A stretch of DNA of 64,000 bases from Rickettsia typhi (GCA_945881985.1 CAMCVL010000004.1:62001-126000); one strand, 5' to 3'; counted from the first letter of the stretch, positions 9,441 through 18,206 are shown. Notes: a model not told the origin generated them from the letters alone. Program-made: numbers and translations.

Positions 9441-10859
9441 ATGCCACAAGACATTTTTTTGTTTGACACACTAACAAAGCAAAAGCAGCAAATTAAAACA
9501 CTAAAAGCAGATGAGCTTAAAATGTATGTTTGCGGGCCAACTGTTTATGACGATGTGCATATTGGCAATGCAAGGTCTTTTGTGTTTTACGACCTTTTGT
9601 TTAGAATTTTTAAGGCAAGCTTTGAAAGCGTTGTTTATGTGCGTAACATCACGGATGTTGACGACAAAATTATTGCAAGAGCAAAGCTTAGCGGCAAATT
9701 GGAGGCTGAGGTTAGCGGCTCTGCCATAGAGTCCTTTGCTAACGCTTGTAAATTTTTAAACTGCCTTAAGCCAAGCCACGAGCCAAAGGTAACAGAGCAC
9801 TTGCAGGAGATAATATCTTTAATACAAAGTCTTATTGATAATGGGCATGCTTACGAGGCAGATGGAGATGTGTTTTTTAAAGTTAGTAGCTTTAAGGAAT
9901 ACGGCAGGCTTGCAAATCGCAGGCTGGAAGACATGCTTGCAGGAGCAAGAATTGAAGTATCGCAAAATAAGCAAAATGCGGAGGATTTTGTTTTGTGGAA
10001 AAAAACAAATCCAGAAGACGGCGTGTGTTTTAACTCGCCCTTTTCACGCGGTAGGCCCGGCTGGCACATTGAATGCAGTGCAATGGCACAAAAATACCTA
10101 GGTGACAATTTTGATATACATGGTGGTGGGGTTGACTTGCAGTTTCCTCATCACGAGAACGAAATTGCACAATCAAAATGCGGGTTCAAGGGCTCATCTC
10201 ATGCTACATACTGGGTGCATAATGGTTTTTTGATGGTTGGGGGGCAAAAGATGTCAAAATCCCTTGGCAATTTTGTAACGGTTAAGGATATTGAGGCAAG
10301 CGGTATTCACGGCGAGGTTTTACGCCTTGCCTTGCTTAGCACTCACTACACAAAACCCTTGGACTTTAGCGATGCCCTGCTTTTTAGCACAAAAAAGATA
10401 CTAAGCAGATTTTACTCACTCATCAGCCCAGAGCTTATAGCTAAGCACAATGCAGAGGGCGGCTTTTTGCCAAGCATTGAAGCTCTTGCAGAGCCGCTGC
10501 GTGAGTGCATCTTGGAAGATGTAAATATATCAAAATATCTAGCAATTATGCACTCAATAGCACGGGACATTGCTAACACAAAGGACGAGACGGAAAAGCA
10601 AAGACTTACACTTGAACTATTTTTTGCTGGTCGCCTGCTTGGTGTTTTTTACGACCCAAATTACACGCAAAATCAAGAGAACATCATTGATGGCGACAAT
10701 TACAACAAGGCTCTTGAGCTTGCAAACCAAAGAGCAGAGTCAAAAAAAATGAAGGATTTTAAGCAAAGTGATGCCCTAAGGGAGCAAGTTAAAAATCTTG
10801 GCTTTAACATAATTGATGGCGATAATTATACCTTTAGACTTGAAAGCTTGACAAATTAA
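9441..10859 (+). CDS. cysS: Cysteinyl-tRNA synthetase
   Basis: Attaches cysteine to tRNA-Cys. The 472-residue protein shows the family N-terminus KMYVCGPTVYDDVHIGNARS, with the zinc-ligand Cys and the HIGH-equivalent HIGN. Further zinc-site residues are in WHIECSAMA and in the FPHHENE segment, followed by the KMSKS loop (GQKMSKSLGNF). The C-terminal part carries the helical anticodon-binding region. Length is standard. It starts three bases after the acyltransferase stop, which indicates translational coupling. The consensus promoter for the next gene begins inside its last codons. Confidence 0.97.
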   Translation: MPQDIFLFDTLTKQKQQIKTLKADELKMYVCGPTVYDDVHIGNARSFVFYDLLFRIFKASFESVVYVRNITDVDDKIIARAKLSGKLEAEVSGSAIESFANACKFLNCLKPSHEPKVTEHLQEIISLIQSLIDNGHAYEADGDVFFKVSSFKEYGRLANRRLEDMLAGARIEVSQNKQNAEDFVLWKKTNPEDGVCFNSPFSRGRPGWHIECSAMAQKYLGDNFDIHGGGVDLQFPHHENEIAQSKCGFKGSSHATYWVHNGFLMVGGQKMSKSLGNFVTVKDIEASGIHGEVLRLALLSTHYTKPLDFSDALLFSTKKILSRFYSLISPELIAKHNAEGGFLPSIEALAEPLRECILEDVNISKYLAIMHSIARDIANTKDETEKQRLTLELFFAGRLLGVFYDPNYTQNQENIIDGDNYNKALELANQRAESKKMKDFKQSDALREQVKNLGFNIIDGDNYTFRLESLTN

Positions 10860-10876
10860 ACAAACCAAAGTATAAT
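10848..10876 (+). promoter_or_regulatory. Perfect sigma-70 consensus promoter
   Basis: TTGACA at 10848-10853 and TATAAT at 10871-10876 are separated by exactly 17 bases, matching the housekeeping consensus at all twelve positions. The -35 box overlaps the end of cysS. Transcription would start near 10883, about 43 bases upstream of the ATG at 10926. Perfect boxes are unusual and predict high, constitutive expression of the downstream unknown gene. Confidence 0.65.
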
Positions 10877-10925
10877 TTAGACAGCTTTAAATTTTATCTA
10901 CATCATTAATACAGTTTTGTATTTT

Positions 10926-12272
10926 ATGCAAGCCAAAAATAATAATGACTTCATCGAACAATGCAATCTCGTTATTATGGTGGAAAAGATAGAGAAAACA
11001 ATCAACAAACAGGAAGAAGCAAAAAATATTTTTAACGCAACAAAACCAAAGCTAGTTGCGCTTTTAAATGCGGCTCGTGATGAGAGCAGCTTTTCCCTTG
11101 CGAGATTTTTTGGCAAAACTGATAGAATTAAGGAAGATGATGTGAGTCACACCTACAGTCAAGGTATCGTTACAATAATTGTTAACAATCTAAAGGATGT
11201 AAAAAGCCATACAAAGCCCTTTATTGAAAAACTTTTTGGCAAACAGATACTAATTAAGTCATCTACAAAAGATAGAATTACAGTACGAGCAGATAATGCA
11301 AAACCATCTGTTAGGATTAAATTAACAATGGATGAATTGATGTCCTTTTGTGGTACTGATATAAATCAAGGCTTAATAGATAAAAGGGACATCATCACGA
11401 ATATTAAAACTCACAAGCAAACACAAAGTGATTTTTGCAAGAAATATCATCAACAACAGTTAGATAGCCTTATTGTTACATTACAATATTCAACAGAAGC
11501 TTTAAAAGCTCACAATCAGATTCCAGATACCTCGAATGCAACAGGCGAACAACTCAAAAATGATGCAGCGTTCAAAGAATGTTTAAAAAAGACACTGTTA
11601 GAATATCAGCAGATTGCTGTGAGGCGATGTGAAGATCTGAGCCGTAGGATTGACGCTTTAAAAGATATGAGCCAAAACACAGAAATTGAGAATATTGACA
11701 CTACAACAAATACTGGGAGGGTGAAAGCAATGAGTATATATTTAGCAGAACCAGAAATTAACAATTACAATGTTTTTGCGAAGATGTACAAGGCAGCCAC
11801 CAGTAATGGAAATAAGGATCTGATGGCTACTGCAAATCAATTGATGGAAGATACGAGATTGAAAACTGATCTTGAGACGGAGATTGCATCAACCACAAAA
11901 CAGATTGCACTTTTAATTACTGAGCATAAAGATATTAAATTACCTTCAGAAAAAGATAAAGGTATGCTTAAAACAGAATTAAACAAACTACAACGCACAG
12001 ACAAAAGTTTAGCAGCTCAAGCTTTAAAAATGATTGATAAAATAGCTGTTGAACAAAAGGCTAATGCTGCAACTTCAGGCAATTCCAATTCTGCATCCGC
12101 TCAAGATGGCAATAACCATGTCGCATCAAAACTAAATGTAGGCGGAATAGACGACAACGGTTCACGATCAAAATTAGCTTTAGATTGCCCCACAACAAAA
12201 GCCCTCCTCTTAGGCAAGAATGGTCAGCACAACAATATTCGTCACTGCCACAACGAGGTCATTGATATGTAA
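10926..12272 (+). CDS. Unrecognised, highly charged helical protein
   Basis: A 448-residue protein from ATG 10926 (a TTG at 10917 is also in frame). There is no signal peptide or membrane segment. Residues 15-60 and roughly 150-340 are rich in Lys, Glu, Gln, Leu and Ala with little Gly or Pro, suggesting long alpha-helices and possible coiled coils. A short beta-rich part with GIVTIIVNNL and RITVRAD lies between them. The last 80 residues are low-complexity (Asn, Ser, Ala, Gly), then end in KNGQHNNIRHCHNEVIDM with several His and one Cys. I do not recognise a family. Its own perfect promoter and lack of operon partners suggest an abundant, independently expressed product. An effector or structural protein is possible but unproven. 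Confidence 0.6.
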   Translation: MQAKNNNDFIEQCNLVIMVEKIEKTINKQEEAKNIFNATKPKLVALLNAARDESSFSLARFFGKTDRIKEDDVSHTYSQGIVTIIVNNLKDVKSHTKPFIEKLFGKQILIKSSTKDRITVRADNAKPSVRIKLTMDELMSFCGTDINQGLIDKRDIITNIKTHKQTQSDFCKKYHQQQLDSLIVTLQYSTEALKAHNQIPDTSNATGEQLKNDAAFKECLKKTLLEYQQIAVRRCEDLSRRIDALKDMSQNTEIENIDTTTNTGRVKAMSIYLAEPEINNYNVFAKMYKAATSNGNKDLMATANQLMEDTRLKTDLETEIASTTKQIALLITEHKDIKLPSEKDKGMLKTELNKLQRTDKSLAAQALKMIDKIAVEQKANAATSGNSNSASAQDGNNHVASKLNVGGIDDNGSRSKLALDCPTTKALLLGKNGQHNNIRHCHNEVIDM

Positions 12273-12294
12273 AAGTGACAAGCTAACTTTTACA
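12268..12294 (+). terminator. Hairpin spanning the stop codon of the unknown gene
   Basis: Perfect 9-base arms TGTAAAAGT (12268-12276) and ACTTTTACA (12286-12294) enclose a 9-base loop and include the TAA stop. There is no T-run after the second arm, so it is a weak candidate for an intrinsic terminator and may instead stabilise the 3' end. It lies between convergent genes. Confidence 0.35.
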
Positions 12295-12386
12295 TTGAAC
12301 TTAGGTATTGTGACTATTTTTAGTCTACAAATAGAATTAAAAACCCATATCTAATGCCACCTCTAGTTTTGCAAGCTTATTTAGCA

Positions 12387-13775
12387 TTACTTGCCAATGC
12401 AAAAATCGCCAAATACCTTGTCCAAAATATCCTCGCTGTCTATACTGCCAAGAACCTCATTAAGCAAAAACACAGAGTGTCTTATATCCTCGCTTAAAAG
12501 CTCTATTTCACTGCAATCAAGGGCATAGTTTAATGCCTCTATACATTTAATTGTTTGATTTTTTTGTCTCTTGTTTAAGCCAAAAATACCTCCGCTTAAT
12601 TCGGCAAAAACACTTTTTACCTTTTGTTCTAGATGCTTCAAAAACATATCGTATCCAAAGCCGCTAAGCAAAGATACTCCGTCAACCGCAAATGCCAAAG
12701 TGCCTAGCTTGCCAAGCTTAAAGATTAAGGATTGCAAGCTTGTCTCATTAAGGCTCTCGCATTTGTTTAGCAAGATTATTGTGTTTTGGCAAATTTTTTG
12801 CAAAAATTCTTCCTTTACAATCTTGCCATTATTTTGCATTGCTTTTTGTGCGTCTATCACTAAAATTTTTATCTGTGCAGACTCAAGCTTTTGCATTGCT
12901 TTTTGGATGCCTTTTTGCTCTATTTCATCCAAGGACTCTCTTATGCCCGCCGTGTCGTAGATAATGCATGGCATACCTGCTATGCTAGCGTTTGCCTCCA
13001 AAACATCACGGGTTGTGCCGGGTAGTGAGGACACTATGGCAAAATCTTCATTCAACATCTTGTTAATTAAGGATGATTTGCCAACATTTGGCTCGCCAAA
13101 GATGCAAATTTTTAAACCATCTTTACATTTGTCTATTTTGTTGCAGGCATCAATGTGCTTAAGCATTTCTTGCCTTAGGTCCGTAATTAAAGATTTTATC
13201 TGATTTTCAAAATCATTGCCTATCTGCTCTTCCTCTGCAAAATCAATGTAGCAGGTTAAAAGAGCGGATATTTCTATTAGTCTTCTCTTCCAATCCTTGT
13301 AGATGCTGGATGTCTTACCGCTCATCATCTGGCTTGCAACCTCGTGGGCAAGTTTGTTTGACGACTTAACAAGCAGGTCAATGCTCTCCGCACCCATTAA
13401 ATCGGTTTTGCCATTGACAAACGCCCTGTATGAAAACTCACCGGGTTTTGCAAATCTTGCCCCCTCGGTACTGCCAAGTTTTTGCAAAACAATATCTAAT
13501 ATGTAAGGGCTTGCGTGCAGGCAAAGCTCCGCAACATGCTCGCCGGTAAAGCTCTTTGGTGCGGCAAAGTATGTTAGCAATACTCTATCAAGCATCTTGC
13601 CCTCGTGTTTTATTACGCAGGTTAGCGCCTTATTTGCCTCTGGTAAATTGCCGTCATTAAACTTTGTGCCAATAGCCTCAAGGCAAGTTGCAACTTGTTT
13701 TTGAGTGCCGGACATTCTTATAGTAACAATACTAGAGCCAAATACTTGATTTAAAGGGGCAAAGATAAGACTCAT
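12387..13775 (-). CDS. mnmE: tRNA modification GTPase MnmE
   Basis: With MnmG, this GTPase installs the carboxymethylaminomethyl group on wobble uridine of certain tRNAs. The 462 residues follow the family order: an N-terminal folate-binding domain (GSSIVTIRMSG; KPGEFSYRAFVNGKTDL), then a helical domain into which a Ras-like G domain is inserted. The G domain has P-loop GEPNVGKSS (about 226-234), the switch region PGTTRD, DTAGIRE and NKCE. The protein ends in FCIGK, carrying the catalytic Cys of the MnmE terminus. Length is normal. It converges with the unknown gene to its left and is divergent from trmB. Confidence 0.96.
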   Translation of the reverse strand: MSLIFAPLNQVFGSSIVTIRMSGTQKQVATCLEAIGTKFNDGNLPEANKALTCVIKHEGKMLDRVLLTYFAAPKSFTGEHVAELCLHASPYILDIVLQKLGSTEGARFAKPGEFSYRAFVNGKTDLMGAESIDLLVKSSNKLAHEVASQMMSGKTSSIYKDWKRRLIEISALLTCYIDFAEEEQIGNDFENQIKSLITDLRQEMLKHIDACNKIDKCKDGLKICIFGEPNVGKSSLINKMLNEDFAIVSSLPGTTRDVLEANASIAGMPCIIYDTAGIRESLDEIEQKGIQKAMQKLESAQIKILVIDAQKAMQNNGKIVKEEFLQKICQNTIILLNKCESLNETSLQSLIFKLGKLGTLAFAVDGVSLLSGFGYDMFLKHLEQKVKSVFAELSGGIFGLNKRQKNQTIKCIEALNYALDCSEIELLSEDIRHSVFLLNEVLGSIDSEDILDKVFGDFCIGK

Positions 13776-13918
13776 CGATACAAATCAAAAACAAATTACA
13801 CAAGTATTTTCATTTTTACAAAGCAAGGCGGCTAATTGCAAGATAAAAAACTTTGCTTTTACAAAAGATATGTTAAACTTGTAAAAATATAAAACAATCT
13901 AATATTTATTACGCTGAT

Positions 13919-14587
13919 GTGCTAGTGGTAAAAAAATTTTTGCCCTCCTTTGTTATCAACAGAGCAAGAGGCTTTAACAAAGACAAGGCCGAGCAAATTA
14001 ACAAAAATATTGCCCCCTACCTTGTGGACAAATCTTTTGTGGCTAATTTTAAAGGCGATGTGGTGCTTGAGCTTGGTAGCGGCTACGGCGACACAATAAC
14101 ACATCTTGCAAGCAGCAATCCGCAAAAGCTTTACATTGCCTGCGAGGTTTATCCTAAGGCTCAGCAAGCCATTTGCCAAAAGGCATCAGATGCAAATCTT
14201 ACAAATATCCGCTTGTTTAAAGAAGATGCCAGATTGCTACTTGACCAATTAGATGATGCAAGCTTAAGTGGGATATTGGTGCTTTTTCCTGACCCCTGGC
14301 CCAAAAAAAAGCATTTTAAAAGAAGGATAATTAATTTGCAAAGCTTGCAGCTTTTTGCAAAAAAGCTAAAAACCGGCGGAGAGCTATTTATTGCAACAGA
14401 CCACGAATGCTACAAAGGGTGGATTTGCGAGGTGATATTAAATCAAAATCTTTTTACTTGGCAGGCGGATACGCCTTGGCACTTTACCCATCCGCCAACT
14501 TGGTGGCAGCCAACAAAATTTGAGCTTAAGGCCAAAGCCGAGGGCCGCAGCAGTGCATACTTTAAGCTAATAAAATCTAAACTCTAG
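13919..14587 (+). CDS. trmB: tRNA (guanine-N7)-methyltransferase
   Basis: An S-adenosylmethionine-dependent enzyme that methylates G46 in the variable loop of tRNA. The 222-residue protein shows motif I as LELGSGYGDTITHLA and the TrmB signature LFPDPWPKKKHFKRRI, plus the substrate-binding end FELKAKAEGR. The frame has no early ATG, so GTG at 13919 is the likely start. It is divergent from mnmE, another tRNA-modification gene, across 143 bases that include an 8-base inverted repeat (TTTTACAA / TTGTAAAA, 13857-13886). Confidence 0.94.
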   Translation: MLVVKKFLPSFVINRARGFNKDKAEQINKNIAPYLVDKSFVANFKGDVVLELGSGYGDTITHLASSNPQKLYIACEVYPKAQQAICQKASDANLTNIRLFKEDARLLLDQLDDASLSGILVLFPDPWPKKKHFKRRIINLQSLQLFAKKLKTGGELFIATDHECYKGWICEVILNQNLFTWQADTPWHFTHPPTWWQPTKFELKAKAEGRSSAYFKLIKSKL

Positions 14588-14620
14588 CATTGTTTTAATT
14601 TGTAAAAAAACTTGATATAT

Positions 14621-14654
14621 ACACAATACAAATTATGCTTTTTACCTATTGTGT
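14621..14654 (+). promoter_or_regulatory. Inverted repeat before the TolC-like gene
   Basis: Arms ACACAATA (14621-14628) and TATTGTGT (14647-14654) are separated by 18 bases and end 18 bases before the ATG at 14673. The position would suit an operator or an RNA hairpin near the ribosome-binding region. No protein is known to bind it. Confidence 0.3.
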
Positions 14655-14672
14655 AATATTTTTATAGCCAAG

Positions 14673-16103
14673 ATGACAAATCCATTCAAATACATAATCA
14701 TAACAACAATCAATGCTTTGTTGCTTTGCTTTGGCAATCTTGCTTATTGCTACAGCCTTGATGACTACATGGCTGATGTTACTGCAAAAAACGATAGCTA
14801 CCAAGGTGCAAAGGTGCAAGAGCTTGCTTTTAAAGGGCAAAAGGACATATTAAATTTGCAATACACAACAAGATTTTTTGCAAATACCAGCTATTTAAGC
14901 GACCAAAGGCAAACAAACTCACCACTTTTTCAAGGGCTTAAAACAAATGTAACAAGTTTTAGTTCTGGGTTGCAAAAAATTACATTTTTTGGTACAGATG
15001 TAAAACTTTACTACTCGCAGGCAAAAACAAGTATTAGCGGTGTTGATACTAAATTTTTTGCCGACCCTAGCTTTTACTTCAACAGCGTAAATCTTGAACT
15101 TACCCAGCATTTGTGGAAGGATTTTTTTGGCAAGCAAACTCTTGCAAAGCAACTTGTTAAAGTTTCACAGGTGATGAGTTATCTGTATGAAGGCACATTT
15201 AAGCAAAAACAAACCATTGCATCGGCAAAAAAAATATACTACGAACTTGCGGCAACTTTGCAAAAAATTGAAGAACAAAAAAAAGCCATTGAAATTGCAG
15301 ATTCCACAAGTGCCTCAATACAGGCAAAAATTAATCTTGGGCTTGGAGAGTCTGCAGATTTGTATCAAATACAATCCTTTGCCCAAACACGCAAATACGA
15401 GCTTGAACAATCTTTAACTCAAATCACAAAACTTGCAATAGACTTTAACTCGCTTAAAGGCCTAAACTCTGCCGATTTAGGCGAGCAGCAGCTTAGCCTG
15501 CCAAGTGTAGATTATATCTTAAGCTACGACATAACATCTTTAAATCTTGACCCAAACCGAGACGATGTTAAGCAAAAAGAGGAGCAGATGAAAATTGCAA
15601 AAAATAATTTTGAGTCCTCAAGGCTTGACCTAATGCCGGATTTAGACCTTAAAGTTACCGCATCCTCAACTGGGCGAAACGCAAATTACAACCCTGCAAT
15701 GACAAATATTTGGGGCACAAACTATCCAGTTATGAGCGTCAGTTTAAATTTTTCAACGGCAATTGACCCATTCTTAATTGGCAAGCTTAAAGCTGGCTAC
15801 AAAATGGCACAAAGAAGCACCGAGCTTACTTATAGCCAAAGCCTTATGGATAGTATTGCAAGCCTTGAAAAGCTCAAAAAACAATTTGAAATGGGTAAGT
15901 CTTTACTTAAACAAATTAACGACATAACGCAAATCAACCTTAAAAGAACAAAGGAGGAGCAGCTAAGATACAAAAGGGGTAAGACAAATTTGTATCAATT
16001 GTGTTTGATAGAACAAGAATACTTGCTTTCAAAAATTAATCTTATAAACTTGCAGATGCAGATGCTTCAAATCCTTGCTGAGCTTGAAACTTTTGCCAAA
16101 TAG
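14673..16103 (+). CDS. TolC-type outer-membrane efflux protein
   Basis: A 476-residue protein beginning with a cleavable signal peptide (IIITTINALLLCFGNLAYC) at ATG 14673. The rest has the long alternating helices of TolC proteins, for example KKIYYELAATLQKIEEQKKAIEIA and KLKKQFEMGKSLLKQIND. Amphipathic strands such as FANTSYLSDQ and YPVMSVSLNFSTAIDP would line the outer-membrane barrel. Family members form trimeric exit ducts for export pumps. No pump or adaptor gene is adjacent; the HlyD-type adaptor in this window (46783-48735) has its own TolC-like partner. This protein may therefore work with a pump encoded elsewhere. Confidence 0.8.
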   Translation: MTNPFKYIIITTINALLLCFGNLAYCYSLDDYMADVTAKNDSYQGAKVQELAFKGQKDILNLQYTTRFFANTSYLSDQRQTNSPLFQGLKTNVTSFSSGLQKITFFGTDVKLYYSQAKTSISGVDTKFFADPSFYFNSVNLELTQHLWKDFFGKQTLAKQLVKVSQVMSYLYEGTFKQKQTIASAKKIYYELAATLQKIEEQKKAIEIADSTSASIQAKINLGLGESADLYQIQSFAQTRKYELEQSLTQITKLAIDFNSLKGLNSADLGEQQLSLPSVDYILSYDITSLNLDPNRDDVKQKEEQMKIAKNNFESSRLDLMPDLDLKVTASSTGRNANYNPAMTNIWGTNYPVMSVSLNFSTAIDPFLIGKLKAGYKMAQRSTELTYSQSLMDSIASLEKLKKQFEMGKSLLKQINDITQINLKRTKEEQLRYKRGKTNLYQLCLIEQEYLLSKINLINLQMQMLQILAELETFAK

Positions 16104-16127
16104 ATAAAACATTTATAATTTAAAGAT

Positions 16128-16454
16128 ATGATTAAAAAAATATTTTTAGTTTTAAAATCCGTTATTTCTTCCGCCTTGATTGCAGGATATGCTTTTGCCG
16201 CAAGCCAGCAAAACAATTATGGCTACATTCCGCCGGAGCAAGTTGAGCAAAAAAAAGGTCTTATGTCATCGCTTCACTCATCTTTGGAAAAGCTTTTTGG
16301 ATCAAGTGCAAATACAATAATGATAGTTGCAGTTATAGTGATTGCAGTTTTATGCTTTGCAATGCTTAGATTTGCCTTTCGCAAATTCTTTATTGCAATT
16401 ATCATAGCTCTTGTAATTTTTGCATTGATTCATTTTGCTGGTGTTAAATTTTAA
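16128..16454 (+). CDS. Small membrane protein with signal peptide and two helices
   Basis: A 108-residue protein: a signal peptide probably cleaved after AGYAFA (about residue 24), a short polar region with YGYIPPEQ, then two closely spaced hydrophobic helices (about 63-82 and 87-106) linked by an Arg/Lys turn. Size and topology resemble VirB2/TrbC-type pilins, but no diagnostic motif is visible and no other type IV secretion gene is nearby, so I leave it unnamed. It lies 24 bases after the TolC-like gene and overlaps the PAP2 gene by 20 bases, implying co-translation. Confidence 0.6.
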   Translation: MIKKIFLVLKSVISSALIAGYAFAASQQNNYGYIPPEQVEQKKGLMSSLHSSLEKLFGSSANTIMIVAVIVIAVLCFAMLRFAFRKFFIAIIIALVIFALIHFAGVKF

Positions 16455-17061
16455 AAACCTTTTACTGGATTCCTTATACCCTATTTTCAGGCTTGGGTCC
16501 AAGTCTTTTTTGCTTAAGATTTTTATTTTAACATCCCTTTTTTTTGCCATTGCTTTTTATCCAAGCAATCTTAATTACTATCGCCAAAAAGTAAAAAATA
16601 CATCGCCCCATGTAATGATAATAGAGCATGGGCTTAGATACACATTAACTGCGGCTCAGTTTACAGTGCCTATTTTAATGGGCGATGCAATAGGTTTTAC
16701 TCAGGCAATTTATGTTGCGGCTGGCACAACTATTGCAACTCACACTCTTAAGAGGGTTTTAAACGATATGCATTCTGGCTCAACTCGCCTTGGCGAAAGA
16801 CCTTACGATACAGATAGCAAACACAACATGCCATCTGGGCATACCACAATGGCAGCATCAGCAATGTTTTTTTTATTTTTACGATACGGACGGATGCACC
16901 TTTGCTATGCAATCCCTCTTACCGCACTTACAATGTACGCAAGAATAGTTCTTAAAGCACATACTTTTTCGGCAATTTTTGCAGGATGTATTTTAGCCGC
17001 TACAATTGCTGCAATTTTTACATCGGCATACATCAAAACAAACAAAAAACCAAACTCTTAA
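16435..17061 (+). CDS. PAP2-family membrane phosphatase
   Basis: A 208-residue integral membrane protein with the three elements of type 2 phosphatidic acid phosphatases: a KR...GERPYDTDS stretch (motif 1), MPSGHTTMA (motif 2, catalytic His) and ARIVLKAHTFSAIFAG (motif 3, with the second His). Such enzymes remove phosphate from lipids: phosphatidate, undecaprenyl diphosphate or lipid A. The usual Asp after the motif 3 His is Ser here. There is no ATG near the N-terminus; TTG at 16435 overlaps the previous gene, and a GTG two codons later is also possible. It converges with ubiG, with only two bases between the stops. Confidence 0.8.
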   Translation: MLVLNFKNLLLDSLYPIFRLGSKSFLLKIFILTSLFFAIAFYPSNLNYYRQKVKNTSPHVMIIEHGLRYTLTAAQFTVPILMGDAIGFTQAIYVAAGTTIATHTLKRVLNDMHSGSTRLGERPYDTDSKHNMPSGHTTMAASAMFFLFLRYGRMHLCYAIPLTALTMYARIVLKAHTFSAIFAGCILAATIAAIFTSAYIKTNKKPNS

Positions 17062-17063
17062 TT

Positions 17064-17747
17064 CTAACTCTTAATAAAGTAAGATATATAGTTTGTCGTT
17101 AAGTGTTTTTTTATACCACCAGATAATTTTGCAGCTTTACTTATTGGATTGTAATTTACCCCCGCAATATCAAGGCAACTGCAGTTTTGCTCCGCAAAAA
17201 GTTTGATAAGCTTTCTTGGTTCAATAAACATATCTGCATCGTGCAGCCCCCTTGGGGCAATTTTAAGAAGATACTCAGCGGCAAATTTTACCAACAAAAG
17301 AGATGCAAGATTTTTATTGATTGTTGACACAAAAATTAAACCATCTTTTTTTACAAGATTAACTAATTGTTTAATTAAGATGTCTGGCTTTTTTACATGC
17401 TCCAAAACTTCAAAGCAACATACTATGTCAAAAAGCCCATGGCTTGCTTGCGGCTCTAAGGAGGAGTAAAAAATATCAAGAGCCTGAGCCTTGGCGTGAC
17501 TTTGGGCGGCATTTATGCAGTCGTGATTTTCGTCAAACCCCACAACCTTTGCACCGTGGCGTGCAAGAGGCTCGCAAAGCAATCCACCGCCGCAGCCATA
17601 ATCTAGAATTTTAACACCTTGTAAATTTGCAACTTTGCCTTTTATGTATTCTAGCCTTAGTTTGTTTAAAGCGTGCAGAGGTAGCATTTGCTTGTTTTGC
17701 ACGCCCCACCACTGCCCTTGGTTTGACACATCGCTAAATACAGACAT
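17064..17747 (-). CDS. ubiG: Ubiquinone biosynthesis O-methyltransferase UbiG
   Basis: A 227-residue methyltransferase that carries out the two O-methylations of ubiquinone synthesis. The ATG at 17747 is chosen because VFSDVSNQGQWW closely matches the start region of UbiG proteins. The AdoMet-binding motif is LDYGCGGGLLCEPLARHG, followed by FDIVCCFEVLEHV and FVSTINKN, both characteristic of the family; the PRGLHDADMFI region near the C-terminus also fits. It is transcribed divergently from a small lipoprotein gene across 63 bases and supports a quinone-based respiratory chain together with sdhA. Confidence 0.92.
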   Translation of the reverse strand: MSVFSDVSNQGQWWGVQNKQMLPLHALNKLRLEYIKGKVANLQGVKILDYGCGGGLLCEPLARHGAKVVGFDENHDCINAAQSHAKAQALDIFYSSLEPQASHGLFDIVCCFEVLEHVKKPDILIKQLVNLVKKDGLIFVSTINKNLASLLLVKFAAEYLLKIAPRGLHDADMFIEPRKLIKLFAEQNCSCLDIAGVNYNPISKAAKLSGGIKKHLTTNYISYFIKS

Positions 17748-17775
17748 TTGACAAATTAAAAAATACAATTATAAT
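17748..17775 (+). promoter_or_regulatory. Near-perfect sigma-70 promoter
   Basis: TTGACA (17748-17753) and TATAAT (17770-17775) are spaced by 16 bases and lie 36 bases upstream of the lipoprotein ATG at 17811. The flanks (TTGACAAATTAAA and TATAATTTA) resemble the promoter at 10848-10876. The -35 box directly abuts the ubiG start codon. Confidence 0.6.
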
Positions 17776-17810
17776 TTAATTACCTTTTTGTTATAGCTTT
17801 GCCAACTTTT

Positions 17811-18206
17811 ATGTTTTTGTCTAGTAAAATAAAATCTTTGGCTAGACTAATCTTTACCGCCTCTATTTTTACCTGCTTTATTTGCACATCTGGCTGCATA
17901 GGGCATATGCCAGACGGATGGGCTTGGTATAAGCCAAAGCTTTTATACTTCCATCCAGATGACCTACCAAACAAGGATGCCGATTACACAAAAGGTTTTA
18001 ACGACGGTTGCCAAGCACACTTAACCTTAACTGGTGGGCTTTTTACAATCTTGCCAAATGCCATTGACGGATGGAAGCTTGCTGGCAAAGATCCGCAAAA
18101 TCCTAAAAATCCATATCCGGGCATAAAAGATTCCTCTGTGTACGCAACGGGCTTTAGAGACGGCACCGAGATTTGCTTTTACTACTTTGAATGGGATATT
18201 ACATAG
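17811..18206 (+). CDS. Small lipoprotein with two YxxGFxDG motifs
   Basis: A 131-residue protein from ATG 17811 with a basic N-terminus, a hydrophobic segment and the lipobox-like CTSGC. The mature part contains two copies of a short motif, DYTKGFNDGC and VYATGFRDGT, separated by about 60 residues. The motif is like those of other small bacterial lipoproteins with a Gly-Phe-x-Asp-Gly turn, and may mark an internal duplication. Function unknown; the product is expected to be anchored in the envelope. The strong promoter in the preceding 63 bases suggests good expression. Confidence 0.65.
   Translation: MFLSSKIKSLARLIFTASIFTCFICTSGCIGHMPDGWAWYKPKLLYFHPDDLPNKDADYTKGFNDGCQAHLTLTGGLFTILPNAIDGWKLAGKDPQNPKNPYPGIKDSSVYATGFRDGTEICFYYFEWDIT

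Noticed and set aside
16128-16454. VirB2 pilin assignment
   Set aside because: Only size and topology agree; no type IV secretion genes are near and no diagnostic residues are visible.
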